Source of the DNA: Methylobacterium sp. SyP6R
GTDB taxonomy: Bacteria > Pseudomonadota > Alphaproteobacteria > Rhizobiales > Beijerinckiaceae
Length of the DNA stretch: 64,000 nucleotides
NCBI RefSeq assembly: GCF_019216885.1
Contig: NZ_JAAQRC020000001.1
Span: 1,240,001-1,304,000 of the forward strand
Direction: 5' to 3'
A program made the translations under genes and the position numbers. A model generated the notes under the pieces. That model worked only from the letters and a program-made list of their open reading frames with translations. It searched no databases and was not told the origin of the DNA. Positions 30,056-40,103 of this stretch are shown here, piece by piece; the first letter of the stretch is position 1; every line of letters starts with the position of its first letter.

Positions 30056-30334
30056 TCAATAACCCTGCCGCGGGGGCCCGGCCGCGTCCCGGCCCGAAGC
30101 GGCGGCGCTGGCGGCATCCAGCTCGCCCTGGCAGGGCGGGCTGACGCTGGCATAGTTGCGGCGCAGGCAGCGCTCGATGCGCCGCGTGTTGGGAACGTCG
30201 GCGGCGCACAGCGTCATGGCGTCCGTCATGCAGGCCATGCGCTGCCGCTCGGTCCCTTGAGCGCTCGCGCCAGCAGGCGCGAGGAGCAGGACGGCTCCCG
30301 CCAGGGCGACGGCGCGGGTCAACGGCATCGACAT
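30056..30334 (-). CDS. Small secreted cysteine-containing protein
   Basis: 92 residues (a second ATG at 30328 gives 90). A clear signal peptide (LTRAVALAGAVLLLAPAGASA) is followed by a compact segment with four cysteines: CMTDAMTLC, RCLRRNY, PPCQ. Similar small exported proteins occur in Rhizobiales with no assigned role. The even number of cysteines suggests disulfides in the periplasm. The tail is low-complexity. Confidence 0.7.
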   Translation of the reverse strand: MSMPLTRAVALAGAVLLLAPAGASAQGTERQRMACMTDAMTLCAADVPNTRRIERCLRRNYASVSPPCQGELDAASAAASGRDAAGPPRQGY

Positions 30335-30803
30335 TCCACCTCTCCGGCTCTCTCCGGCGGGTCAACACCGAGCCAGGCCTTCCGGTTCGCGGCAAAGCTG
30401 GTTTGCGTTGCCGGAAGGGCAGGGCAGAGCGGGGCAGGTGGGGATCACCCGCCCACAGGTGTCGAGCCCATTCTCATCGTCTTCTCGCTGAGGGTCGGGT
30501 GCGGGATGGCCCCGTGCATCGGGTCGTCCCCGGTGATCTCGATCGGGACCGACAAGCGAGGGGAGAGAGGATTGAGCGGCCTGTGCGACCGCCTCACGCG
30601 GGCCGCAAGAGGCCCTTCAACACGCCCCGACTGGAGCGCCTGCCTCGACAGGCTCGCGGGGTGAACGGCTGCCAGTCCAGCGAGTTTTCCTTGCGCGGAG
30701 GCCAGAGCATTTTCCGACGAATCGGATACCGGCTCGTCGTAGAAAACGCAAAAAAATTAAAGACATAGAGAACTTCGCGATTGCAACGCGATCGTGAAGC
30801 TCT
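30335..30803. other. Intergenic region holding an lpdA fragment
   Basis: 469 bases. It contains the decayed lpdA 3' copy at 30436-30550 and then changes, near 30700, from GC-rich to markedly AT-richer sequence leading into the next gene. No other gene was recognised. Confidence 0.6.
30436..30550 (-). pseudogene. Degraded copy of the 3' end of lpdA
   Basis: About 115 bases align with the last codons of lpdA (31662 onward) in the same orientation. They share the runs GATCACCCGCCCA and CTCGCTGAGGGTCGGGTGCGGGA. Read on the minus strand, the fragment encodes PMHGAIPHPTLSE, compared with LMHTVFPHPTLSE in the real gene (the active-site His-Glu region). A one-base deletion just after that shifts the frame, and the upstream nine-tenths of the gene is missing. 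It is a remnant, not an expressed gene. Confidence 0.8.
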
Positions 30804-31220
30804 CTAGTTCGCAGATCGAACCGAGTGGATCCTGAGGACACGGCCGGCGGCTCCGCAGGCCCAAACGCCAAGGACGACGTTTCGGCCTTCCTTCAACATC
30901 GTTTCGAGACCGCGCTTGACGTTACCGACCGTTACGGCATCATCGCCGCGATTATCTCCTGCGTTTACAAATGTTCTTGTTCCGTCCGCTTTTTCCAAGA
31001 TAATACTCTCTATATTAAATCCAGATCTGTCAAATTCCCGCTTGACGATCTTTCCTTTTAATGTCGATGGAAAGCAATCTTCTTTGTCTGATAAATTTGA
31101 AAGAGATATAATTTTTCCGCTCGAGGCATCCACCTTATATCTGGGCGCGCCCGCCTCAGCCGATCTGGCGTGACATGCCGCGCACGTCACGATCGCGATC
31201 CAGAATATTGCGTTTTTCAT
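30804..31220 (-). CDS. Small exported protein of unknown function in AT-rich DNA
   Basis: 138 residues. The signal sequence MKNAIFWIAIVTCAACHARSA (possibly a lipoprotein signal at one of its cysteines) precedes a mature domain with ESIILEKADGTRTFVNAG and a C-terminal NVVLGVWACGAAGRVLRIHSV. I do not recognise the family. Base composition is clearly lower in GC than the flanking genes and third positions are often A or T, a sign of recent transfer. It lies between the lpdA remnant and intact lpdA. Confidence 0.6.
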   Translation of the reverse strand: MKNAIFWIAIVTCAACHARSAEAGAPRYKVDASSGKIISLSNLSDKEDCFPSTLKGKIVKREFDRSGFNIESIILEKADGTRTFVNAGDNRGDDAVTVGNVKRGLETMLKEGRNVVLGVWACGAAGRVLRIHSVRSAN

Positions 31221-31659
31221 GGGTTTTCCCTGCTGCGCCTCACAAGTATTATTTAGACAATTCCGATTTACACGCTCAACCGGGCATTAGGTTGCGCATG
31301 GAATAACGATAAAGTCAGTCCTGAAATATTTTTAAGCACATCGGCTGAGCCCAAGAGGCGCATGTACCGAGGTGGCGCCGGTGAGACGATCTCGTCGGGA
31401 CCGGGCGGCAATCCCCGATCTCGATCGACCATGGCGCCCGACGTACCAGCCCATGCCGGGCTGGCGGAGCGTGACGGCTCCACCGGCGGCTGACAGCGAC
31501 GGGACGCAGGAGGGTCGAGGGACCCCGCTGCCGGCAGCATCGCGCCGCCGGCTCGGCCCATGATCGCCCTTTCCGAGAGCGTGACCGCGAAGGCGGATCG
31601 CGCCTGGCCTTCGGATGTCGACCCGTCGTTTCGAAAGAGCGTCTCGCGCTCCAGCGTCC
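31221..31659. other. Intergenic region downstream of lpdA
   Basis: 439 bases. The half next to the AT-rich gene is AT-rich and the half next to lpdA is GC-rich, with the change near 31350. No gene, repeat or terminator was recognised. In many Rhizobiales lipA follows lpdA; it is not here. Confidence 0.5.
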
Positions 31660-33099
31660 CTAGGTGTGGATCACCCGCCCATAGGCGTCGAGCACGCTCT
31701 CGTGCATCATCTCGCTGAGGGTCGGGTGCGGGAAGACCGTGTGCATCAGCTCTTCCTCGGTGGTCTCGAGGGTCATCGCCACGACGTAGCCCTGGATCAG
31801 CTCGGTCACCTCGGCCCCGACCATGTGGGCGCCGAGCAGCTGGCCGGTCTTGCGGTCGAAGATCGTCTTCACCAGGCCGTCGGGTTCGCCCAGCGCGATC
31901 GCCTTGCCGTTGCCCGCGAACGGGAAGCGGCCGACCCGGACATCGAAACCCTGCTCCTTGGCCTTGGCCTCGGTGAGGCCGACCGAGGCGACTTGCGGCT
32001 GGCAATAGGTGCAGCCCGGAATCTTGCCCTTGTCCATCGGGTGGGTGTGCAGGCCCTTGATGGTCTCGACGCAGATCACGCCCTCGTGCTCGGCCTTGTG
32101 GGCCAGCATCGGCGGGCCGGCGACGTCGCCGATGGCGTAGATGCCCGGCACGCTGGTGCGCCCGAGCCCGTCGGTGGCGACGATGCCGCGCTCGATCTTC
32201 ACCCCGAGCGTCTCCAGGCCGAGATTCTCGATGTTGCCGACGACGCCGACCGCCGAGATCAGGATCTCGGCGGTGATCTCTTGCGTCTTGCCGCCCTCGG
32301 TCTCGACCGTGGCGGTGACCGCCTCGCCCTTCGTGACCTTGGTCACCTTGGCGCCGGTGAGGATCCGGATGCCCTGCTTCTCGAAGCGCTTGCGGGCGTG
32401 CGCCGCGATCTCGTGGTCCTCCACCGGCAGGATCTGCGGCAGCAATTCCACCACCGTCACCTCGGCGCCCATGGTGCGGTAGAACGAAGCGAACTCGATG
32501 CCGATCGCGCCCGAGCCCATCACCAGCAGGCTCTTGGGCATCTTCTCCGGGACCATGGCCTCGTAATAGGTCCAGATCTGGCGTCTGTCCGGCTCGATGC
32601 CGGGAATCGCCCGCGGCCGGGCGCCGGTCGCCACGACGATGTGCTTGGCCCGGTAGGTGCCCGCGGCCTTGGCGCCCTTCGGGGCTTCGGCGCGCTTCGT
32701 CTCCTTGACCACGACCCGGCCGGGTTCGTTGCCTTTCGGCGCCGCCTCGATCGCCGCCTCGCCCCAGATCACGTCGACCTTGTTCTTCTTGAGCAGCATG
32801 CCGACGCCGCCGTTGAGCCGGCTCGACACGCCGCGCGAGCGCTTGACGATGGCGGCGGTGTCGAACCCGACATTGTCCGCCGTCAGGCCGTAATCCTTGG
32901 CGTGCTGCATGTAATGGTAGATCTCGGCCGAGCGCAGCAGTGCCTTGGTGGGGATGCAGCCCCAGTTGAGGCAGATGCCGCCCAGGTGCTCGCGGTCCAC
33001 CACCGCCGTCTTGAAGCCGAGCTGCGCGGCCCGGATCGCCGCCACGTAGCCGCCGGGACCGGCGCCGATGATGAGGACGTCGTAGGTGTCATTATTCAT
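31660..33099 (-). CDS. lpdA: Dihydrolipoyl dehydrogenase (E3 of pyruvate dehydrogenase)
   Basis: 479 residues. It reoxidises dihydrolipoyl groups of E2 with NAD+. Features are the FAD-binding GAGPGGYVAAIRAAQLG, the redox disulfide GGICLNWGCIPTKALL, an NAD-binding MGSGAIGIEFASFY, and the C-terminal catalytic FPHPTLSEMMHES. The ATG overlaps the stop of the AT-rich upstream gene by one base (TGATG), and its ribosome binding site (AAAGGCGG) lies inside that gene. Normally lpdA follows pdhC directly, so here its expression must pass through the inserted gene or start within it. Confidence 0.96.
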   Translation of the reverse strand: MNNDTYDVLIIGAGPGGYVAAIRAAQLGFKTAVVDREHLGGICLNWGCIPTKALLRSAEIYHYMQHAKDYGLTADNVGFDTAAIVKRSRGVSSRLNGGVGMLLKKNKVDVIWGEAAIEAAPKGNEPGRVVVKETKRAEAPKGAKAAGTYRAKHIVVATGARPRAIPGIEPDRRQIWTYYEAMVPEKMPKSLLVMGSGAIGIEFASFYRTMGAEVTVVELLPQILPVEDHEIAAHARKRFEKQGIRILTGAKVTKVTKGEAVTATVETEGGKTQEITAEILISAVGVVGNIENLGLETLGVKIERGIVATDGLGRTSVPGIYAIGDVAGPPMLAHKAEHEGVICVETIKGLHTHPMDKGKIPGCTYCQPQVASVGLTEAKAKEQGFDVRVGRFPFAGNGKAIALGEPDGLVKTIFDRKTGQLLGAHMVGAEVTELIQGYVVAMTLETTEEELMHTVFPHPTLSEMMHESVLDAYGRVIHT

Positions 33100-34118
33100 C
33101 AGCGACCGCCTTTCGATTTTGAGAATACACCATCTTCTTTTAAGTTTTTCAGCTCGATTGTTAATCGTTTCCTCAAATCTCCGATATTTTTATAAACAAT
33201 ACACCTCTGACCCCCTACATCGAAAGGAAGATCGCTCCCCTCTTTCAGCATGAGAACTGCTGGCTTTCCTTTTGCCCAAGCATATCCCAGCTCAAGAAAA
33301 ACATTTGGATTTGATTCGTTGAGAAGTGCTAGGACGCCATCAAATTTTTCAATTCTTTCCTTTATGTTCTGCAATATATCCCCGATATATGATTGCTGGT
33401 CCATTCTTTCACAGAGAATACCGTTGTTTTCTACCGCTTCGGTTATAGCGATATCAAATTCGTCGCTGAAATCAGATTTAAACGGCATTGCAACAAATAA
33501 TTTTATCTTATTTTCACTGGCGGCCCCATACGAGGCAAGCTTTTTATTAATGGCGATATCCCTGGCTGAGGATGTCTTCGCCACCTGCTTTCGAGATGCG
33601 CCCTTCTCTTGGCCATCACCATATAAGGGCTTGATGCCAATTTTTTGGTCCAAGAGCCTTGTCAGGTGGGAAGCCCTAGCAGCCGCACGTTCGACAATAG
33701 TGATTTCCTCCAAGTGGCCGGGATATAACTTTTCTTGAATTGCCTGATAGAATCCAGAAATCAGAGACAGGAAAGACTCGGACTCATCGAGACCGTACCC
33801 AGGACCATGTATTGTCGTCGCAATCGTTCGTATTGCTGCCTTCTCATGCCTCAAGGAAGCGAGGGCATTATACGCAAAACTATGAATTTTTGAGTATCGA
33901 AATTCCGCAAGAGGGCCAACCCCAACAAACATAACCTTTTTCGGTCCGATTCCTATCCCCTGCAATATAGAATATGAGCCGTCTTGAACTGGACCCGAAA
34001 ATGATATCAGATCAGCGACCACAGCGTCTGCGCCATGAAATCTATCCGCGTATTTCAAAACGAGCATATCACATACGTGGTTAATCACATCCCCTTGTTT
34101 GACTGATAGATTTACCAT
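33099..34118 (-). CDS. AT-rich two-domain protein: macro/M17-N-like sensor plus TIR/deoxyribosyltransferase-like effector
   Basis: 339 residues. The C-terminal domain (about 207-325) has FVAMPFKSDFSDEFDIAI, then IGDILQNIKERIEKFDGVLA and NPNVFLELGYAWAKGKP near 269. This pattern belongs to the nucleoside 2-deoxyribosyltransferase/TIR-like superfamily, in which the Glu of NVFLELG would be catalytic; several relatives cleave nucleotides or NAD+ in antiphage defence. The N-terminal part (1-145; VKQGDVINHVCDMLVLKYAD, VMFVGVGPLAEFRYSKIHSFAYNAL) weakly resembles macro or peptidase M17 N-terminal folds. A polar linker joins them. The gene is strikingly AT-rich against its neighbours, splits pdhC from lpdA and ends on the lpdA start codon. 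Function is unproven; a defence role is inference. Confidence 0.75.
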   Translation of the reverse strand: MVNLSVKQGDVINHVCDMLVLKYADRFHGADAVVADLISFSGPVQDGSYSILQGIGIGPKKVMFVGVGPLAEFRYSKIHSFAYNALASLRHEKAAIRTIATTIHGPGYGLDESESFLSLISGFYQAIQEKLYPGHLEEITIVERAAARASHLTRLLDQKIGIKPLYGDGQEKGASRKQVAKTSSARDIAINKKLASYGAASENKIKLFVAMPFKSDFSDEFDIAITEAVENNGILCERMDQQSYIGDILQNIKERIEKFDGVLALLNESNPNVFLELGYAWAKGKPAVLMLKEGSDLPFDVGGQRCIVYKNIGDLRKRLTIELKNLKEDGVFSKSKGGR

Positions 34119-34216
34119 TTATGTCCACCACTCCAATTTGCCCCATATTAATACAAGCACGCTGAATGATCAAGAATTCTACGCGCGCCATCTGCTAGAG
34201 CGGGGGAACTAACGCA

Positions 34217-34281
34217 GGGAGATTGCTCCAGATGCCGCCCAAATATAACATCTGGATGGCAAATTTATTTTGCAATCTCCC
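34217..34281. repeat. Two-part inverted repeat between pdhC and the AT-rich gene
   Basis: GGGAGATTGC (34217-34226) pairs with GCAATCTCCC (34272-34281). Directly inside, TCCAGATG (34227-34234) pairs with CATCTGGA (34249-34256). It lies 24 bases beyond the pdhC stop. It may terminate the pdh transcript or mark the edge of the inserted segment. Confidence 0.65.
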
Positions 34282-34304
34282 GCACTACAAATACGGGCCC
34301 TATT

Positions 34305-35762
34305 TCAAACCAGCATGCTCATCGGGCTCTCGATCAAGCCCTTGAAGGCCGCGAGCAATTCGGCGCCGAGCGCCCCGTCGACCACCCGGTGGTCGCAGGA
34401 GAGCGTCACCGTCATCGCCTGGACCACCGCGGGCGCGCCGTTCTTCGCCACCACCCGGGCCTCGCCGGCGCCGACCGCCAGGATGGTGCCGTGGGGCGGG
34501 TTGATGACCGCGCCGAACGACTTGATGCCGAACATGCCGAGATTCGACACCGCCGTGGTGCCGCCCTGATACTCCTCGGGCTTCAGCTTCTTGGTGCGGG
34601 CGCGAGCCGCCAGATCCTTCATCTCGGCCGAGATGGTCGAGAGGGTCTTCTGCTCGGCCTTGCGGATCACCGGGGTGAACAGCCCGCCGTCGATCGCTAC
34701 CGCGACGCCGACATCCGAGTGACGGAACCGCAGGATCCGGTCCTCGGCCCAGACGGAATTCGCCGCCGGCACCCGCTGGAGCGCCAGCGCCAGCGCCTTG
34801 ATGACGAAGTCGTTGACCGAGAGCTTGAAGGCCGGCTTGCCGTCCTTGTCCTTCGCGGCTCCCGCATTGACCTGCTCGCGCAAGCTCAGGAGCGCGTCGA
34901 GCTCGACGTCGAGGGAGAGGTAGAAATGCGGGACGGTCTGCTTCGACTCGACCAGGCGCTTGGCGATGGTCTTGCGCATCCCGTCGAGGGGCACTTCCTC
35001 GTAGGAGCCCGGCTCGAACATCCCCATCACCTGCTTGGCCGTGAGGCCGGAGGGCGGGGCGGCGGCCGCGGCGGGCTTCGGAGCTGGGGCAGGCTCGGGC
35101 TTCGCGGCGGAGGCGGGGGCCTCCTTGGCGGCGGCTTGCGGTGCGGGCTTGGCCGTTCCCTTGGCGGTCCCGCGTTCGAGGGCGGCGCGCACGTCGCGCT
35201 CGATGATCCGGCCGTGCGGGCCCGAGCCCGTCACCGCACCGAGGTCGAGGCCTTCCTGCTTGGCGATGCGGCGGGCGAGCGGCGAGGCGAACAGGCGTCC
35301 GCCCTCCTGCTTGCCGGCCGACGCCGGTCGCGCGCCCTCCGGCGCGGTGTCGACCCGCTCATACGCCATCGTACCGCCGCCCGGCGTCTCGTTGCCGGCG
35401 GGCGCCTGGGGCTTACCGCCCTCGGCCTTGCCACCCTCCGCCTTGCCGGCCGGCGACGTCCCGGCCTTCGCCGTCTTGTCCTGCCCGTTGCCCCCGGCCG
35501 TCACGCTACCCGGATCCTCGCCCTCCTCGGCGATGAGGGCGATCAGGTCGTTGACCGGCACGTCGGCGGTGCCCTCCGGCACCACGATCTTGGCGAGCAC
35601 ACCCTCGTCGACCGCCTCGACCTCCATCGTCGCCTTGTCGGTCTCGATCTCGGCCAGGATGTCGCCCGACTTGACGGTGTCGCCCTCCTTCTTGAGCCAC
35701 TTGGCGAGGTTGCCCTTCTCCATGGTCGGCGAGAGGGCGGGCATCAGGACGTTGATCGGCAT
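34305..35762 (-). CDS. pdhC: Pyruvate dehydrogenase E2, dihydrolipoyl acetyltransferase
   Basis: 485 residues from ATG 35762. An N-terminal lipoyl domain has the lysine in [14 protein letters not shown] Pro/Ala/Gly-rich linker, a peripheral-subunit-binding domain ([20 protein letters not shown]) and the catalytic domain follow, with the [14 protein letters not shown] active-site His/Asp at the C-terminus. It transfers acetyl groups to CoA as the core of the complex. The preceding Uma2 gene stops four bases upstream. Lipoyl and linker segments are closely similar to those of pdhB, as expected for alphaproteobacterial complexes. Confidence 0.96.
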   Translation of the reverse strand: MPINVLMPALSPTMEKGNLAKWLKKEGDTVKSGDILAEIETDKATMEVEAVDEGVLAKIVVPEGTADVPVNDLIALIAEEGEDPGSVTAGGNGQDKTAKAGTSPAGKAEGGKAEGGKPQAPAGNETPGGGTMAYERVDTAPEGARPASAGKQEGGRLFASPLARRIAKQEGLDLGAVTGSGPHGRIIERDVRAALERGTAKGTAKPAPQAAAKEAPASAAKPEPAPAPKPAAAAAPPSGLTAKQVMGMFEPGSYEEVPLDGMRKTIAKRLVESKQTVPHFYLSLDVELDALLSLREQVNAGAAKDKDGKPAFKLSVNDFVIKALALALQRVPAANSVWAEDRILRFRHSDVGVAVAIDGGLFTPVIRKAEQKTLSTISAEMKDLAARARTKKLKPEEYQGGTTAVSNLGMFGIKSFGAVINPPHGTILAVGAGEARVVAKNGAPAVVQAMTVTLSCDHRVVDGALGAELLAAFKGLIESPMSMLV

Positions 35763-35766
35763 GGAT

Positions 35767-36375
35767 TCAGGTCTCGGCGGGAGGAGGGGCGGCCGGATCG
35801 TCGGGAGGCGAAGCCTCAATAGGGAAGAGATCGTCGAGCGGGAACGGGGCGGCCTCGAAGGGCGGCAGGACCACGTCGCCGCCGCGCTCCACGGTGCCGA
35901 GGAGCAGCCAGTGGTCACCCACAAGCGCAAAGCCTTCGAGTACGCCGTTGGCGGGATCGAGCAGCCAGAGGTGACCGACGCCGAACTCGGCATAAATCCG
36001 CCGTTTCGGCCCGCGGTCGAGCCGAGTGGTCGACGGTGACAGGATCTCGCAGACCCAGTCGGGCGAAGTTTCGATGAAGGCGGTCTTCGGGATCACCGGC
36101 AGGCGTTCGAGGCGCCAGCCGGCGAGGTCGGGCACGACCACGTGCGGCCCGAGATGAAGCTCGGGCTCGATCATGAAAATCCAGCCGCCCGGGCCGCCGC
36201 GCCCGCGGGAGAATGGGCGATCCAGTTCACCCGAGAGCCGCGCCGACGCGATGCTGTGCAGCGGCCGCGGCCGCGGATGGGTCTCCAGCACCCCATCGAC
36301 GATCTCGGCCACGAGGTGGTCCGGCACCGCCTCGAGGTCGGCATAGGTGGCCCAACGCGGCGCGGCCTCGGCCAT
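35767..36375 (-). CDS. Uma2 family putative endonuclease (DUF820)
   Basis: 202 residues. Pattern of the Uma2/DUF820 restriction-endonuclease-like fold: [73 protein letters not shown]. The acidic residues and Lys of a PD-(D/E)xK site are present (VPDLAG; CEILSPS; K in GPKRRIYA). Uma2 genes are multicopy in some bacteria and their role is unknown. Here it is embedded in the pdh operon, eight bases after the DUF5076 gene and four bases before pdhC, so it is probably co-transcribed with both. Confidence 0.85.
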   Translation of the reverse strand: MAEAAPRWATYADLEAVPDHLVAEIVDGVLETHPRPRPLHSIASARLSGELDRPFSRGRGGPGGWIFMIEPELHLGPHVVVPDLAGWRLERLPVIPKTAFIETSPDWVCEILSPSTTRLDRGPKRRIYAEFGVGHLWLLDPANGVLEGFALVGDHWLLLGTVERGGDVVLPPFEAAPFPLDDLFPIEASPPDDPAAPPPAET

Positions 36376-36383
36376 GAGGAGCC

Positions 36384-36673
36384 TCAGTTGAAGCTCTCGG
36401 GATCGAGGCTCTCGGCCTCCATCCCGGCGCGGATGCGCGCGAAGGCCTCCTCCTCGGACATCTCGGTCTCGCGGGCATAGACCACGGCCGCCTGCCGGGC
36501 GAGGTCGATGAACAGGCGCCCCCAGGTCGCCGGGTCGTCGAAGGAGCGGCGCAGCGCGATGCTCACCGCGCCGTCGACCACGGCGGCGCGCAGGACCTCG
36601 ATGCCGCCCTGCTCCAGGGCGTCGGGCGGGATGTCGAGGGCCTCGAAGCGGGGCGCGTCGTCGGTCATCGGGG

Positions 36674-36677
<4 letters not shown>
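36384..36677 (-). CDS. DUF5076 family small protein
   Basis: 97 residues. The sequence ([38 protein letters not shown]) matches the DUF5076 group found beside pdhB in Rhizobiales. Function is unknown. Its ATG overlaps the pdhB stop by four bases (ATGA), indicating translational coupling. The conserved position within pdh operons suggests a link to the complex, but there is no direct evidence. Confidence 0.8.
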
Positions 36678-38125
<1,448 letters not shown>

Positions 38126-38219
38126 GGGGGACTCTGTCGATCCGGGAGAGGGGCGCGGGCGCCGGCCAGGGGCGGGAGAGCCATCCGCGTCGCCGCGGAC
38201 GGCCAGAGCGGCAGCAGCG

Positions 38220-39263
38220 CTAGAGCAGGATGTCGGTCCAGAGCTCGGACGGATCCGGCTCGGGATCGCTGGTGGCGAAGTCCGCCGATTCGTTCACGAT
38301 CTCCCGCACCTTGGCGTCGACCGCCTTGATCTCGTCCTCCGCCACCTTGTGGGCCCCGAGCAGGCGCTTGCGGACCTGCTCGATCGGGTCGGATTCCTCG
38401 CGCATGCGGGCAACCTCGTCCTTGGTCCGGTACTTGGCCGGATCGGACATCGAGTGGCCGCGGTAGCGGTAGGTCTGCATCTCGAGGATGTAGGGGCCCT
38501 CGCCGTCGCGGGCATGCGCGATGGCCCGGGTCGCCGCCTCGCGCACGGCGCGCACGTCCATGCCGTCGACCTGCTCGCCCGGGATGCCGAAGGAGACGCC
38601 GCGCTTGGAAAAATCGGTCTGGGCCGAGGCCCGCGAGACCGAGGTGCCCATGGCGTAGCGGTTGTTCTCGATCACGTAGACCACGGGCAGCTTCCACAGC
38701 TGCGCCATGTTGAAGCTCTCGTAGACCTGGCCCTGGTTGGCCGCGCCGTCGCCCATGTAGGTCAGGCTGACCGCGCCGTCGCCGCGGTACTTGTTGGCAA
38801 AGCCGATGCCGGTGCCGAGCGAGACCTGCGCCCCGACGATGCCGTGGCCGCCATAGAAGTTCTTCTCGCGGGAGAACATGTGCATCGAGCCGCCCTTGCC
38901 GCGGGAGTAACCTCCCTTGCGGCCGGTCAGCTCGGCCATCACGCCCTTCGGCTCCATGCCGCAGGCCAGCATGTGGCCGTGGTCGCGGTAGCCGGTGATG
39001 ACCTGGTCGCCGTCCTTCGAGGCCATCTGGACGCCGATCACCACGGCCTCCTGGCCGATATAGAGGTGGCAGAAGCCGCCGATCAGGCCCATGCCGTAGA
39101 GCTGGCCGGCCTTCTCCTCGAAGCGGCGGATCAGCAGCATCTCGCGATAGGCGTGCAGGTCCTCGTCCCGGCTGAAGGCCGGCACGTTCGAGGCCGTGGG
39201 CGGCGGGGCCGCCTTCTCGCGGGTCTTATCGCTCCCGCGGCGCGCCTCTTTCGCGGCATCCAT
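38220..39263 (-). CDS. pdhA: Pyruvate dehydrogenase E1 alpha subunit
   Basis: 347 residues from ATG 39263, with GGGAGGG upstream; a GTG two codons earlier is possible. The thiamine-diphosphate motif is [17 protein letters not shown]...[11 protein letters not shown]. The phosphorylation-loop-like segment [15 protein letters not shown] is present. It is the first gene of the pdh operon proper and lies about 120 bases downstream of the FtsB-like gene on the same strand. Confidence 0.96.
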   Translation of the reverse strand: MDAAKEARRGSDKTREKAAPPPTASNVPAFSRDEDLHAYREMLLIRRFEEKAGQLYGMGLIGGFCHLYIGQEAVVIGVQMASKDGDQVITGYRDHGHMLACGMEPKGVMAELTGRKGGYSRGKGGSMHMFSREKNFYGGHGIVGAQVSLGTGIGFANKYRGDGAVSLTYMGDGAANQGQVYESFNMAQLWKLPVVYVIENNRYAMGTSVSRASAQTDFSKRGVSFGIPGEQVDGMDVRAVREAATRAIAHARDGEGPYILEMQTYRYRGHSMSDPAKYRTKDEVARMREESDPIEQVRKRLLGAHKVAEDEIKAVDAKVREIVNESADFATSDPEPDPSELWTDILL

Positions 39264-39385
39264 CGGCACCCTCCCGGCTGCATCCCTGTTGGGACCGTTT
39301 CTAGGGCAGGTGGCCGCGCAAATCGAGCGGTTCGGGACGGAAAGCCGCCGGCTTCGGGCGTCTTGTTCGTGTCTCTTGGCGGCTT

Positions 39386-39697
39386 TCAGGGGTTGATGAT
39401 GACGACGTCGTTGGGGTGGACGCGGCCGAGCACGACCCGGGCCCGCTCCTCCAGGAGATCACGATCGATCTGGTCGCTGCGCAGCAGGGCGACGCGCCGC
39501 TCCCACTCGGCCCGGTCGGCCTTGGTGGCGTCGAGATCCTGCTGGAGGCCGTAGGCCTGGATCTTCAAGGCCCGCTTGGCTTCGAGGCCGCGATTTCCGC
39601 TCTCGGCCTCGTGCAGAAAGTAGCCGACCACGAGGATCGACACGGCGTAGAGGCCGAGCGGCAACAGGACGGCACGGGCGCGACGACGGACTACCAT
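39386..39697 (-). CDS. FtsB/DivIC-type septum formation initiator
   Basis: 103 residues. One N-terminal membrane helix (AVLLPLGLYAVSILVVGYFL) follows a basic cytoplasmic tip. A periplasmic coiled coil comes next (LKIQAYGLQQDLDATKADRAEWERRV), ending in VLGRVHPNDVVII. This is the layout of FtsB, which joins FtsL and FtsQ at the division site. In Rhizobiales an ftsB-like gene usually lies between eno and pdhA. Here eno is about 2.7 kb further upstream, with a toxin-antitoxin/AraC/EamA group between. Confidence 0.88.
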   Translation of the reverse strand: MVVRRRARAVLLPLGLYAVSILVVGYFLHEAESGNRGLEAKRALKIQAYGLQQDLDATKADRAEWERRVALLRSDQIDRDLLEERARVVLGRVHPNDVVIINP

Positions 39698-39786
39698 GCG
39701 GGAGAGGATGGGGCGGGAGGGTTAAGGAAGGCGTAAAGTGGGACCGGCGACCTGCCTTGACAGGGAATGCGGAAACTGGCGAATCT

Positions 39787-39802
39787 GTATCCTGTAGGAT
39801 AC
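39787..39802. promoter_or_regulatory. Palindromic operator before the toxin-antitoxin pair
   Basis: GTATCC-TGTA-GGATAC is a perfect 6-bp inverted repeat with a 4-bp centre, ending eight bases before the toxin ATG. Its position over the start region fits autorepression by the antitoxin or the complex. Inference from position and symmetry. Confidence 0.65.
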
Positions 39803-39810
39803 GATGACGC

Positions 39811-40101
39811 ATGGTCGAGATCCGCCGAACCGCCACCTACGCTGCCTGGATCGACGGCCTGCATGATCGGCGGGCGGCTGTGAGGATCGAGGCCCGCATC
39901 AACCGGATGCGCCTGGGCAATCCGGGGGATGTGAAGCCCGTGGGCGAGGGCGTCTCGGAGATGAGGATCGACTACGGCCCTGGATACCGGGTCTACTTCG
40001 TCCAGCGCGGGACGACCTTGGTCATCCTGTTGTGCGGCGGGACCAAGAGCAGCCAGGAGCGAGATATCCGGACTGCCAAGTCCCTCGCGAAGGAGGTGTG
40101 A
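39811..40101 (+). CDS. RelE/ParE-superfamily toxin of a type II module (HigB-like)
   Basis: 96 residues, typical toxin length. The sequence VEIRRTATYAAWIDGLHDRRAAVRIEARINRMRLGN ... RIDYGPGYRVYFVQRGTTLVILLCGGTKSSQERDI matches the group annotated as phage-derived Gp49-like/HigB killer proteins. Family members are ribosome-dependent mRNA interferases. The basic residues near GPGYRVYF fit the usual active region. The toxin precedes the antitoxin, as in higBA rather than relBE. Confidence 0.88.
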   Translation: MVEIRRTATYAAWIDGLHDRRAAVRIEARINRMRLGNPGDVKPVGEGVSEMRIDYGPGYRVYFVQRGTTLVILLCGGTKSSQERDIRTAKSLAKEV

Positions 40102-40103
40102 CG

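Noticed and set aside
33099..34118. AT-rich segment as part of a larger mobile island with integrase or transposase
   Set aside because: No recombinase, terminal repeat pair or tRNA target was found; the AT-rich stretch ends at pdhC and lpdA. Only the single gene is supported.
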